Source: Pseudomonas sp. stari2
Lineage (GTDB): Bacteria > Pseudomonadota > Gammaproteobacteria > Pseudomonadales > Pseudomonadaceae
NCBI RefSeq assembly: GCF_040760005.1
Contig: NZ_CP099760.1
Coordinates: 2,909,501-2,973,500, forward strand
DNA length: 64,000 nucleotides
Direction: 5' to 3'
The position numbers and the translations under genes are program-made. This document shows positions 7,724 through 15,813 of the stretch, in pieces. Within the stretch, counting starts at the first letter, position 1. Every line of letters begins with the position of its first letter. Under the pieces are notes generated by a model. That model made no database searches, had not been told where the DNA came from, and saw only the letters and a program-made list of their open reading frames with translations.

Positions 7724-9046
7724 ATGGCTGCTTTATCGCAATCGAGTCAAACCGGGCAAGATCCGGCCCATCATCCTGTTCCCGCCGAAGCCCGCATGGG
7801 CCGACTGTCTCTGACCATGGCCTGGTGGGCCGTGTGCAGCGCCATGTTCTACATCGTGGTCGGCGCTTCGCTGGCCTTGTCTTTCGGCGCACGCAATGCG
7901 CTGATCGGGATGGTGCTGTCGGTGATCAGTTACGGGCTGGTCAACAGCATTCTCAGCCGTTTCGCCATGCGCAGCGGATGGTCGGTCGCGTTGTTTTCAA
8001 GCGTGTTGTTCGGCCGGACCGGGGCATGCCTGGCCACGCTGATTTTCTTTTCGACGGCGATTTACTACGCCGTGTTCGAAGGGTCGGTGATCGCTGTGGC
8101 GCTCAATCATCTGTATCCGGAACTGGTCTATCCACTGGCTGCCCTGCTGGTGGTGCTGTACAGCGTGCCGATGATTCTGGGTAGCGTGCAGCACTGGCTG
8201 GACAAGCTCAACGGCGTGTTGTTGCCGGTGTACCTGGGCGGTTTGCTGGTGGCGGTCGGGCTGTCGATCAGCCGTTATGGTTACCAGCCGCAATGGCTCG
8301 ATTTCGGCCCGGAAACCCCTGCGACCTTCGGCTGGTGGGATTGCTTTGTGGCCTACATGGGCGTCTGGATCCTGATGCTGTTCACCTTCGACTACGCCCG
8401 CTTCGGCAAGCCGCAGGACGCTCAGTATCATGGGCGCTGGAACTTCGGCATGCCGTTTTATGCCGTGACGTTTCTGCTCAACGGCGCGGCAGGCATCTAT
8501 CTGGTCAGCAGTATTCCCCATGAAGGCGCGCTGAACGAAGTCTCTGTGGTAATGGCAATTCTTCAGTTGATGGGGCTGTGGGGCCTGCTGTTCGTCTGGG
8601 CCACGCAAACCCGGATCAACACCGCCAACTACTATCTGGCGACCCTCAACATGCAGGCATTCTTCGGTCGTTTCGGCATACGCGGTTCGTACCTGCTGTG
8701 GGCAGTGGTGGTCGGGGTAATCGTGTACGGCTTGATGCTCGCTGACGTGTTTTCCTACTTGCTCAAGGCATTGGCGTATCAGGGCATTTTTGTGGTCGCC
8801 TGGGTCGGTGTGGCATTGGCGCAGATTGTCTATGGCAGCAATGACGAGGGTGCACTTGAACGCAGCCCGGCGTTCAACCCGGTCGGCCTGATGGCGTGGT
8901 TCGCTGCCACAGCACTGGGGTTGTTGCTGATGTGGACGGGCGGTGTTTCCGGCAGTTTTTCTGCGCCGGCGACGGTGGTGCTCGCGTTCGGCTTGCAGGC
9001 CGGGCTTGCCTATCGGCATCGGTGGGTAGGGCAGAGGGCAAGTTGA
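7724..9046 (+). CDS. NCS1/cytosine-permease family transporter
   Basis: A 440-residue integral membrane protein with about twelve hydrophobic segments after a short polar N-terminus. The early stretch RMGRLSLTMAWWAVCSAMFYIVVGASLALSFGAR is typical of purine-cytosine permease/NCS1 proteins. TTCTGGAGTACACGCAT gives a usable GGAG before the ATG. It is the last gene of the pxp operon and probably brings in the substrate that the cluster degrades; such permeases normally take nucleobases, hydantoins or allantoin. That substrate range, together with the carboxylase, hints that the natural substrate may be a cyclic amide other than, or in addition to, 5-oxoproline. This last point is inference. Confidence 0.85.
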   Translation: MAALSQSSQTGQDPAHHPVPAEARMGRLSLTMAWWAVCSAMFYIVVGASLALSFGARNALIGMVLSVISYGLVNSILSRFAMRSGWSVALFSSVLFGRTGACLATLIFFSTAIYYAVFEGSVIAVALNHLYPELVYPLAALLVVLYSVPMILGSVQHWLDKLNGVLLPVYLGGLLVAVGLSISRYGYQPQWLDFGPETPATFGWWDCFVAYMGVWILMLFTFDYARFGKPQDAQYHGRWNFGMPFYAVTFLLNGAAGIYLVSSIPHEGALNEVSVVMAILQLMGLWGLLFVWATQTRINTANYYLATLNMQAFFGRFGIRGSYLLWAVVVGVIVYGLMLADVFSYLLKALAYQGIFVVAWVGVALAQIVYGSNDEGALERSPAFNPVGLMAWFAATALGLLLMWTGGVSGSFSAPATVVLAFGLQAGLAYRHRWVGQRAS

Positions 9047-9148
9047 GAGGATCGGCGTTGGCCCGCTCGACGGCGGGCCAGCGTCGCGAGTGCATGATCA
9101 GGAAGCCGAACGTCGGACTTATGTGATTCTGATATCAGTGCTATCCAA

Positions 9149-9268
9149 TTAATGCTGTTTATCAATCAATCTTCGAAGGGTAGTTTGCATCGCCGCCGCA
9201 CGGGTGAAGCTGCGCTCTTGCGCCACCGCCGAAAAGATCGCGAGCAGGTCGTAGCTTTCAACGGACAT
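9149..9268 (-). pseudogene. Remnant of a LysR regulator (N-terminal 26 residues only)
   Basis: A 39-codon frame starting MSVESYDLLAIFSAVAQERS followed by FTRAAA, which is the first helix pair of a LysR DNA-binding domain. After this the homology stops and the frame runs MQTTLRRLIDKQH to a stop codon. The turn and recognition helices are missing, so it cannot bind DNA as a LysR protein. It lies in the 437-base spacer before kup, which otherwise holds nothing I can name. Confidence 0.7.
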
Positions 9269-9483
9269 TGATGCGCCCCTGTCATGAACTGCTGGCGATT
9301 ATGCCATCAGCCATAACAATCGGCCGACTCTAAAAACGTGCGCGACGGCTCGGGTCAGGTGGATTTTTTACGCATTCTTTACGGTGGAGGATTGGGTTCG
9401 CATCGATACTGGCCGCGTTTTTTTGACCGCACCTGAGCCTCTTATTTCTGAAGGCCCTGGTCCGCGTATTGCCCAAGGATGGC

Positions 9484-11409
9484 ATGCCACTACTTCCCGC
9501 CGTTCGAGAGCCGCGACCCTTGAGTAAAACCAACGAAAATTCCCCAACCAAAACCTCGGGCGCAGCCATGCTGGTGGCCGCTGTCGGTGTGGTTTACGGG
9601 GATATCGGCACCAGCCCCCTCTACACCCTCAAAGAAGTGTTTTCCGGCCACTACGGCGTGCAACTCAATCACGACGGTGTGCTGGGCATTCTGTCGCTGG
9701 TTTTCTGGTCGTTGATCTGGGTGGTCTCGATCAAGTACGTGCTGTTCATCCTGCGGGCCAACAACCAGGGTGAAGGCGGCATCATGGCGCTGACGGCGTT
9801 GGCCCGTCGCGCGTCGGCGCCTTACCCGCACTTGAGCAAGGTGCTGGTGTTGCTCGGTCTGTTCGGTGCGGCGCTGTTCTACGGCGACAGCATGATCACT
9901 CCGGCGATCTCGGTGCTCTCCGCGGTAGAAGGGCTGGAGCTGGCGTTCGACGGCATCGAGCACTGGGTGGTACCGCTGTCGGTGGTGGTGCTGGTGGCGC
10001 TGTTTCTGATCCAGAAACACGGCACGGCGCGGATCGGCATCCTGTTCGGCCCGGTCATGGTGTTGTGGTTCGTGGTGTTGGGTGCGCTTGGGATCTACGG
10101 CATTTTGCAGCGCCCCGAGGTGTTGCAGGCGCTGAACCCGATCTGGGCGGTGCGCTTCTTTACGGCCCATCCGGGCATGGGCGTGGCGATCCTCGGCGCG
10201 GTTGTCCTGTCGCTGACCGGTGCGGAAGCCTTGTACGCCGACATGGGCCATTTCGGTCGCAAACCGATTGCCCGTGCCTGGTTCATGCTGGTCCTGCCCG
10301 GCCTGGTCCTGAATTATTTTGGTCAGGGCGCGTTGATCCTCGGCAACCCGGAAGCGGTGCGTAACCCGTTCTATCTGCTGGCCCCGGAATGGGCGCTGCT
10401 GCCGATGGTCGCGCTGTCGACGCTGGCGACGATCATTGCTTCGCAAGCGGTGATTTCCGGTGCGTTCTCCCTGACGCGCCAGGCCATCCAGCTGGGCTAC
10501 GTTCCGCGCATGTTCATCCAGCACACCTCAAGCCAGGAGCAGGGCCAGATCTACATCGGCACGGTCAACTGGGCGTTGATGGTCGGTGTGGTGCTGCTGG
10601 TGATCGGTTTCGAATCCTCCAGCGCCCTGGCTGCCGCTTATGGCGTGGCGGTGACGGGCACCATGTTGATTACCACGCTGCTGTCCGCCGCCGTGGTGTT
10701 GTTGCTGTGGAAGACGCCGCGCTGGCTGGCGATCCCGATGCTGTTCGGTTTTCTGTTGGTTGACAGCCTGTACTTCGCGGCCAACGCGCCGAAAATCCTG
10801 CAGGGCGGTGCGTTCCCGGTGATCGCCGGCATCGGCCTGTTCATCCTGATGACGACCTGGAAGCGCGGGCGCAAGATCATCGTCGAGCGGCTCGATGAAA
10901 CCGCGTTGCCGCTGCCGTTGTTCATCAGCAGCATCCGGGCGCAACCGCCTCATCGCGTGCAGGGCACGGCGGTGTTCCTGACGGCGCGGGCCGACGCGGT
11001 TCCCCACGCGTTGCTGCACAACCTGTTGCATAACCAGGTACTGCACGAGCAGGTGGTGCTGTTGACCGTGGTGTCCGAAGACAGCCCGCGAGTGCCAGTG
11101 GATCGTCGCTTTGAAGTCGAGTCCTATGGCGACGGCTTCTTCCGGGTCAACCTGCATTTCGGTTTTACCGAAGAGCCGGACGTGCCGCTGGCGCTGAGCC
11201 TTTGCCACCTGGCCGAACTGGATTTCAGCCCGATGCGCACCACGTACTTCCTCAGTCGTGAAACGGTCATCCCGACCAAGCGTATCGGCATGGCCAAGTG
11301 GCGCGAGTATCTGTTCGCGTTCCTGCTCAAGAATGCCAACAGCAACCTGAAGTACTTCAAGTTGCCGTTGAATCGGGTGATCGAGCTGGGCACGCAGGTC
11401 GAAATGTAA
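9484..11409 (+). CDS. kup: Potassium uptake protein Kup
   Basis: A low-affinity K+/H+ symporter of about 641 residues with some twelve membrane segments and a cytoplasmic C-terminal domain. The signature [21 protein letters not shown] follows a short N-terminus, and [36 protein letters not shown] and [20 protein letters not shown] are canonical Kup motifs. The ATG at 9484 ([10 protein letters not shown]) is chosen with AAGGA just upstream; an upstream TTG (9469) and a downstream TTG (9520) are alternatives, so the first residues are uncertain. It is a single-gene unit, convergent with the histidine kinase gene 14 bases beyond its stop. Confidence 0.95.
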   Translation: MPLLPAVREPRPLSKTNENSPTKTSGAAMLVAAVGVVYGDIGTSPLYTLKEVFSGHYGVQLNHDGVLGILSLVFWSLIWVVSIKYVLFILRANNQGEGGIMALTALARRASAPYPHLSKVLVLLGLFGAALFYGDSMITPAISVLSAVEGLELAFDGIEHWVVPLSVVVLVALFLIQKHGTARIGILFGPVMVLWFVVLGALGIYGILQRPEVLQALNPIWAVRFFTAHPGMGVAILGAVVLSLTGAEALYADMGHFGRKPIARAWFMLVLPGLVLNYFGQGALILGNPEAVRNPFYLLAPEWALLPMVALSTLATIIASQAVISGAFSLTRQAIQLGYVPRMFIQHTSSQEQGQIYIGTVNWALMVGVVLLVIGFESSSALAAAYGVAVTGTMLITTLLSAAVVLLLWKTPRWLAIPMLFGFLLVDSLYFAANAPKILQGGAFPVIAGIGLFILMTTWKRGRKIIVERLDETALPLPLFISSIRAQPPHRVQGTAVFLTARADAVPHALLHNLLHNQVLHEQVVLLTVVSEDSPRVPVDRRFEVESYGDGFFRVNLHFGFTEEPDVPLALSLCHLAELDFSPMRTTYFLSRETVIPTKRIGMAKWREYLFAFLLKNANSNLKYFKLPLNRVIELGTQVEM

Positions 11410-11423
11410 GGCCGGGATGCGGC

Positions 11424-12773
11424 TCAGGGCTGCTCGATTCTGACGGTGACACACAGACCGCTGCGCTCGATGACGTCGGTAAACTCCAGATCAACCTTGA
11501 GCCCCGTGCGATCGGCAATCGCCTTGACGATGGACAGCCCCAGCCCCGAGCCCGACTCATCGGTGCCCAGGCTGCGGTAGAACGGGTCGAAGACGCGCGC
11601 CTGTTCTTCCACGGCAATCCCGGGGCCGGTGTCGCTGACTTGCAGGACGACCGCCGCTTGCTCGCGCTTGACCGAGAGGTCGATACGCCCGCCGGGCGGG
11701 GTGTAGCGGATGGCGTTGTCCACCAGGTTGCGGATCAGGATCAGCAGGTCGGTTTCATTGATGCTGACCTGCACATCCTCGCTGCTCTTGACGCCGATAT
11801 CGATATTCTTGCGGTCCGCCAGCGGCAGCAGGTCTTCCAGAATCCGACGGTAAATGTGCAGGACTGAAACGCTGGTTGGCGCTGCATTTGAACTCGACTG
11901 CGCGGCAGCCAGGCTCAGCAATTGATCGATCAGGTTTCGGCTGCGCTCTATGCCCCGGGACAGCGGCAACAGGCGTTCGCGGGCGGCGGCCGGCATTTGC
12001 GTGGCGGCCAGTCGTTCGGCTTGCAGGGACAGGGCAGTCATCGGCGAGCGCAGTTCGTGGGCAGCATCGGCGACAAAACGCCTCTGGTTGTCCACGGACT
12101 GGGCGACGCGACCGAGCAAGCGGTTGATGGCCACCACAAACGGCCGGATCTCGCTCGGCACATGGCTTTCGTCCACCGGGTGCAGGGTCTGTTCGTCACG
12201 CTGGTCGATATCGGCCGAGAGCGTGGCGATGGGGCGGAACATCTTGCGCACCAGATCGCCCACCACCAGCAACAGCACCGGAAACAGAATCAGGAACGGC
12301 AGCAGGCTGCGCCAGGCGCTTTCGCGGGCCTCCTTGTCGCGCACGCCGGTTTCCTGGGCGACGACGATGCGTTCGCCACGGGCGGTGGTTCTGACCAGCA
12401 CGCGAAAGTCTTCGCCGGTCACCTTCAAGGTCGACAGGCCATCGGACAGGGTCGTGGGGAAGGGCAGCGGCAGCAGGGCGTCGTCATTGCCGTCCGCTTG
12501 GCTGCCGTCGGCCAGGTATTGCACGATGACCCTGGATTCTTCGTTGTCGTCGTCCACGGCCTGAGCGGCGGGGTAGTGCAGGGTCATTTGCTGGCGGTCG
12601 TACAGGGCCGCCACCTGACGCAAGGTTTCATCCTGCATTTCGTGGGCTTCGTCCAGCGCCGAAACGAACGCAAACGCCGCGGCCAGCAGCGCAACGACCA
12701 GAATCGCCAGCGACAGGGTGACCGACAGCCGCAGTTGCACCGAATCCCTCAGGCGCCTTTTGAAACCATCCAT
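11424..12773 (-). CDS. Two-component sensor histidine kinase
   Basis: A 449-residue inner-membrane kinase. Two membrane segments (about residues 16-40 and 160-180) enclose a periplasmic loop of about 120 residues rich in acidic residues (AVDDDNEESR). A HAMP-like linker is followed by the phosphoacceptor box FVADAAHELRSPMTAL around residue 240, the N box LIRNLVDNAIRYTP, and G boxes VSDTGPGI and GSGLGLSIVKAIADR. It is of the QseC/TctE type. Its start overlaps the end of the response regulator gene by 25 bases, indicating coupled translation. The acidic loop would suit a cation or peptide stimulus, but the signal is not known. Confidence 0.92.
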   Translation of the reverse strand: MDGFKRRLRDSVQLRLSVTLSLAILVVALLAAAFAFVSALDEAHEMQDETLRQVAALYDRQQMTLHYPAAQAVDDDNEESRVIVQYLADGSQADGNDDALLPLPFPTTLSDGLSTLKVTGEDFRVLVRTTARGERIVVAQETGVRDKEARESAWRSLLPFLILFPVLLLVVGDLVRKMFRPIATLSADIDQRDEQTLHPVDESHVPSEIRPFVVAINRLLGRVAQSVDNQRRFVADAAHELRSPMTALSLQAERLAATQMPAAARERLLPLSRGIERSRNLIDQLLSLAAAQSSSNAAPTSVSVLHIYRRILEDLLPLADRKNIDIGVKSSEDVQVSINETDLLILIRNLVDNAIRYTPPGGRIDLSVKREQAAVVLQVSDTGPGIAVEEQARVFDPFYRSLGTDESGSGLGLSIVKAIADRTGLKVDLEFTDVIERSGLCVTVRIEQP

Positions 12774-13414
12774 CCCATTCCCCTGACGTTCTTGATGACG
12801 TGACTGCCGAGTTTGCGTCGCAGGGCGTGAATCAGAAACTCCACCGCGTTGCTTTCCACTTCATTGCCCCAGCCATAGAGCCGGTCTTCCAGTTCACTGC
12901 GCGAGAGGATTGCCCCAGGCCGGATCAACAGGGCCTGCAACAGGGCGAATTCGCGACTGGACAACTGCACGTCCGGGTTGTCGGCGGTTGAGGCTTGTTT
13001 GGAGACCAGATCGAGGGACACCACGCCGTTGTCGAGCAAGGACAACGCAGTCCCGCCCTTGCGCCGCAATACTGCGCGCATCCGCGCCAGTAACTCGGCC
13101 ATGTCAAAGGGCTTGAGCAGGTAATCGTCAGCACCGCCATCGAGGCCGCGCAGGCGATCGTCGAGGCCGTCCCGGGCGGTGATGATCAGCAACGGCACCG
13201 GGTTGTTGCTAGCGCGAATGCTGTCGAGCACGTCCAGTCCGTCCTTGCCGGGCAGGCCGAGGTCCAGCAGCACCAGGTCGTAATGCTGGGTGTCCAACGT
13301 GGCCAGTGCGGTGAGGCCGTTCTTCACCCAGTCGGTGGCGTAGCTGGCGTCGTTGAGGGCGCCCTGGATGGCATCGCCGATCATCGGATCGTCTTCGACC
13401 AGTAATATCCGCAT
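12749..13414 (-). CDS. OmpR-family response regulator
   Basis: A 221-residue regulator with a receiver domain (acidic pair VEDDP, phosphoacceptor Asp51 in LVLLDLGLPG, Thr and Lys in IITARDG and YLLKPFD) and a C-terminal winged helix (VQLSSREFALLQALL to KNVRGMGWMVSKGA). It is the partner of the overlapping kinase. The ribosome binding site GGAGAG is directly behind the U-tract of a strong terminator that ends the lipoprotein gene upstream, so little room is left for a separate promoter. Confidence 0.93.
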   Translation of the reverse strand: MRILLVEDDPMIGDAIQGALNDASYATDWVKNGLTALATLDTQHYDLVLLDLGLPGKDGLDVLDSIRASNNPVPLLIITARDGLDDRLRGLDGGADDYLLKPFDMAELLARMRAVLRRKGGTALSLLDNGVVSLDLVSKQASTADNPDVQLSSREFALLQALLIRPGAILSRSELEDRLYGWGNEVESNAVEFLIHALRRKLGSHVIKNVRGMGWMVSKGA

Positions 13415-13425
13415 GACCCGCTCTC

Positions 13426-13460
13426 CAAAAAAATAGCGCGACGGGCAGGGCCGTCGCGCT
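13426..13460 (-). terminator. Rho-independent terminator between the lipoprotein gene and the response regulator gene
   Basis: On the minus strand GCGCGACGG and CCGTCGCGC form a perfect nine-base-pair stem with a six-base loop, followed by TATTTTTTT. It stands after the lipoprotein stop and ends about 11 bases before the response regulator ATG. Confidence 0.8.
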
Positions 13461-13500
13461 TGTATTGAAGCATCTGTGCCAGGGTTTGTCCGGCCCCGGA

Positions 13501-13938
13501 TCAGGCGTTGCCCTTCAGCGAGTCGAAGGCCTTGAGCAATTCGTCCATCCGCGCCTTGCAGTCTTTCTGCTGCGGGGCGCTGGCGCGCAAGGTGTCGAGC
13601 GAGCGGTCGATGGCCTTGTCCAGCATGTGCCAGTCGCCGGCGGCACGGGGTTTGATCCCGGCTTCGGCCGAGTCCCAGGCGGTTTCCAGATCCTTGATCC
13701 GGGCCTTGGCGCCGGGCAGATCGTTTTTATCGACCAGGGCAGCGACGTCGGCGGCGATGTTGCGGAACTCGGACAGATCCCCCAGTTTGGAGGCGGCCTG
13801 GCCTTGTGTGCTGACGGCTCCTGCAGCGGCGTTTGCAGCAGGTTTGTCCGCCGGTTTCGAGCAGCCGGCAGCAATGCTCAGCAGGCAGATGGACGAGACG
13901 ATGGCAACGTGACGAATGAGGTTTTGAATTTGGCGCAT
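13501..13938 (-). CDS. Small lipoprotein with histidine-kinase neighbourhood, function unknown
   Basis: A 145-residue secreted lipoprotein. A signal peptide with a hydrophobic core ends in the lipobox LLSIAAGC, so Cys26 should be lipidated. The mature part begins with an Ala/Lys/Pro-rich linker and continues as predicted helices ([38 protein letters not shown]), resembling small periplasmic helical-bundle proteins. No named domain is recognised with confidence. It is 28 bases downstream of a multispan membrane protein gene on the same strand and ends at a strong terminator before the two-component genes, suggesting a shared envelope-related function. RBS AAGGA precedes the ATG. Confidence 0.82.
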   Translation of the reverse strand: MRQIQNLIRHVAIVSSICLLSIAAGCSKPADKPAANAAAGAVSTQGQAASKLGDLSEFRNIAADVAALVDKNDLPGAKARIKDLETAWDSAEAGIKPRAAGDWHMLDKAIDRSLDTLRASAPQQKDCKARMDELLKAFDSLKGNA

Positions 13939-13966
13939 GATGATTCCTTGATGAAAGTCTGAAGGT

Positions 13967-14731
13967 TTACTGAGTGATGGCTTTGCGATTGCCGACGCTG
14001 ATCTGCGCGACGGTGACCAGCAGGACGATGACGCAGAGGAAAATCGCGCTGGTCCAGGTCGCGCCCATGCCTAGGCCGCCGTAGGTCTTGGCCTGCGTCA
14101 GCAGGTCGCCGAGGGACGCGCCGAAGGGGCGCGTCAGGATGTAGGCGATCCAGAACGTCAGTACGGTGTTGGCCCCCAGACGCCAGGCGATCAGGGTGGC
14201 CGCGATCAACGCGCCGAAAATCACTGCGCCGACGGTGAAGCCCAGGCCCAGTGCTTCAGTGGCCAGGTCGCCGGCGGCGGTGCCTAGGGCAAAGGTGCAG
14301 AGCACCGTGGCCCAATAGAACAGCTCCCGGCGCGGGGTGACGATTTCGCGGATCGACAGGCTGCGTTCGGTCCGGTACCAGATCAGGAAATTCACCACCA
14401 GCAACACAGAGAACACCGCCGTGCTGGTGTAGAGGCTGACGTCCAGCATGTCGGTCAGGATGTCGGTGATCTGCGTGCCGACGATGCTCACCAGCACCAC
14501 GGTCAGCCAGTAGATCCAGGGGGTGTAGGCCTTGGTACGCAACTGGGTGAACAGCGCGATGGCCAGCAGCGCGGCCATGCCGAGGCTGGTCGGGCCGGCG
14601 CCGAAACCGGCGTCGACGGCCAGAAAGTCGGCACCGGTTTCACCCACGGTCGTGGACAGGATCTTGATCACCCAGAAGGACAGCGTCACTTCGGGCACTT
14701 TGTTGAGCCAGTCGGCTATGGCGGGTTTCAT
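13967..14731 (-). CDS. COG4705-type multispan membrane protein
   Basis: A 254-residue integral membrane protein with about eight hydrophobic segments. It looks like an internal duplication: [21 protein letters not shown] in the first half is mirrored by [21 protein letters not shown] in the second, each followed by a GA/G-rich helix. The pattern of GETGADF and [10 protein letters not shown] within membrane helices is what defines the uncharacterised COG4705 membrane-anchored proteins. Function is not established from sequence; the buried acidic residues would suit a transport role. It heads a minus-strand unit with the lipoprotein gene, next to a two-component system that may respond to the same stimulus. 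Confidence 0.8.
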   Translation of the reverse strand: MKPAIADWLNKVPEVTLSFWVIKILSTTVGETGADFLAVDAGFGAGPTSLGMAALLAIALFTQLRTKAYTPWIYWLTVVLVSIVGTQITDILTDMLDVSLYTSTAVFSVLLVVNFLIWYRTERSLSIREIVTPRRELFYWATVLCTFALGTAAGDLATEALGLGFTVGAVIFGALIAATLIAWRLGANTVLTFWIAYILTRPFGASLGDLLTQAKTYGGLGMGATWTSAIFLCVIVLLVTVAQISVGNRKAITQ

Positions 14732-14821
14732 GGGTGGATGGCCTCTCCTGAGCAGCGCTGAATGTGCGCAGGAGAGAAGGTATCCAGTGAAACTTAGCTG
14801 AGCCTGAGGGGCGCGCGATTG

Positions 14822-15691
14822 TCAGCGCAGCGGCACGTAAATATCCGTTTGCCACTGATCCTGCGGGATCTCGGGACTGATGCTCAAGTACTCGAAAAAC
14901 AGCGGGTGATCGCGCAGTTCTTCGCCGCTGGCGGGCAGCCAGTCACGGTAGACCGGGTAGATGGTTTCACCGATGTGATCGGTGGAACCTGTGTGACGCA
15001 CCACTGCGCAGCGGCCGGCAGGAATGTTCAGCTCGCGGACATTGAATTCATTCGACGCCACCGCTTCACGGATTTCGCCGCAGATCGCGAAATGAAAATC
15101 CTCTGGCGGCGTCGTGTCAGGGTTGCCGTAAGGAATCCCGAAGGTGCGGCTCGATGCCACCGGCGACTGCCCGCTCTGCTGTCGCCACTGGATGAAGCGT
15201 TGCACGCTTTGATTGACGAGGCCTGGTGGCCCACGGTGATCGAGCGCCGCGACCTGGACTCCGGGGAAGTCGACGATTCGTACCTGCATGGTAATGCTCC
15301 TTGAAAAGTGAGGTATGGCGAAGACCGTGTGCCAGACGCTCCAGTCCGGAGCCTTGCGAAAAGCCCCCGGCGAGGTGCCGAAGGCTCGCTTGAATGCCCT
15401 GGAAAACGCTTCGGGACTTTCGAACCCCGCGTCGAGCGTGGCTTCCATCACCGAATGGTCGGGCAGGGTGCTCAAACGGTGCGCGGCACGGCGCAGGCGC
15501 ATCAACTGCACATAGCGCGAGACGGGCACGCCGACGTATCCCGTGAACTGCCGGTGAAAGTGGAACTCGGAAAAGTTCGCCACCTGGCTCAGCGTTTTCA
15601 CCGACAGATCGCCTTCAAGGTTGGCGTCGATGTAGGCGAGTACGACGGTGAAGCGCTTCGCGTAGGCAGTTTGCGTCGGTGCGTCTGGCAC
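14822..15691 (-). CDS. AraC family regulator with C-terminal GyrI-like domain
   Basis: A 289-residue regulator. Residues 1-110 hold the AraC double helix-turn-helix (LSVKTLSQVANFSEFHFHRQFTGYVG, then VMEATLDAGFESPEAFSRAFKRAFG), and residues 130-289 form a GyrI/Rob-like effector domain (MQVRIVDFPGVQVAALDHRG to the end). This N-terminal HTH/C-terminal GyrI order is that of Rob, whose relatives respond to small amphipathic molecules. A GTG start is required: AGGAG lies nine bases upstream of 15691. It is flanked by unrelated genes and probably regulates itself or a distant target. Confidence 0.9.
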   Translation of the reverse strand: MPDAPTQTAYAKRFTVVLAYIDANLEGDLSVKTLSQVANFSEFHFHRQFTGYVGVPVSRYVQLMRLRRAAHRLSTLPDHSVMEATLDAGFESPEAFSRAFKRAFGTSPGAFRKAPDWSVWHTVFAIPHFSRSITMQVRIVDFPGVQVAALDHRGPPGLVNQSVQRFIQWRQQSGQSPVASSRTFGIPYGNPDTTPPEDFHFAICGEIREAVASNEFNVRELNIPAGRCAVVRHTGSTDHIGETIYPVYRDWLPASGEELRDHPLFFEYLSISPEIPQDQWQTDIYVPLR

Positions 15692-15813
15692 GGAGTGAAG
15701 CTCCTGGAGTAACGGTCGGCCCTAGAATCGTCGAAAGCGGCGTACAGATACCTAGCCGGACTTGCTCAGGGTTTGACCTCTTCAGGCATTACATCCGAAC
15801 CACCCTGCACGAA

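Noticed and set aside
7997..9019. Minus-strand frame of 340 codons antisense to the NCS1 permease
   Set aside because: Mirror image of membrane-helix codons; no RBS or homology.
9490..11454. Minus-strand frames of 344 and 308 codons antisense to kup
   Set aside because: His/Arg/Gln-rich mirror products of a highly conserved transporter gene.
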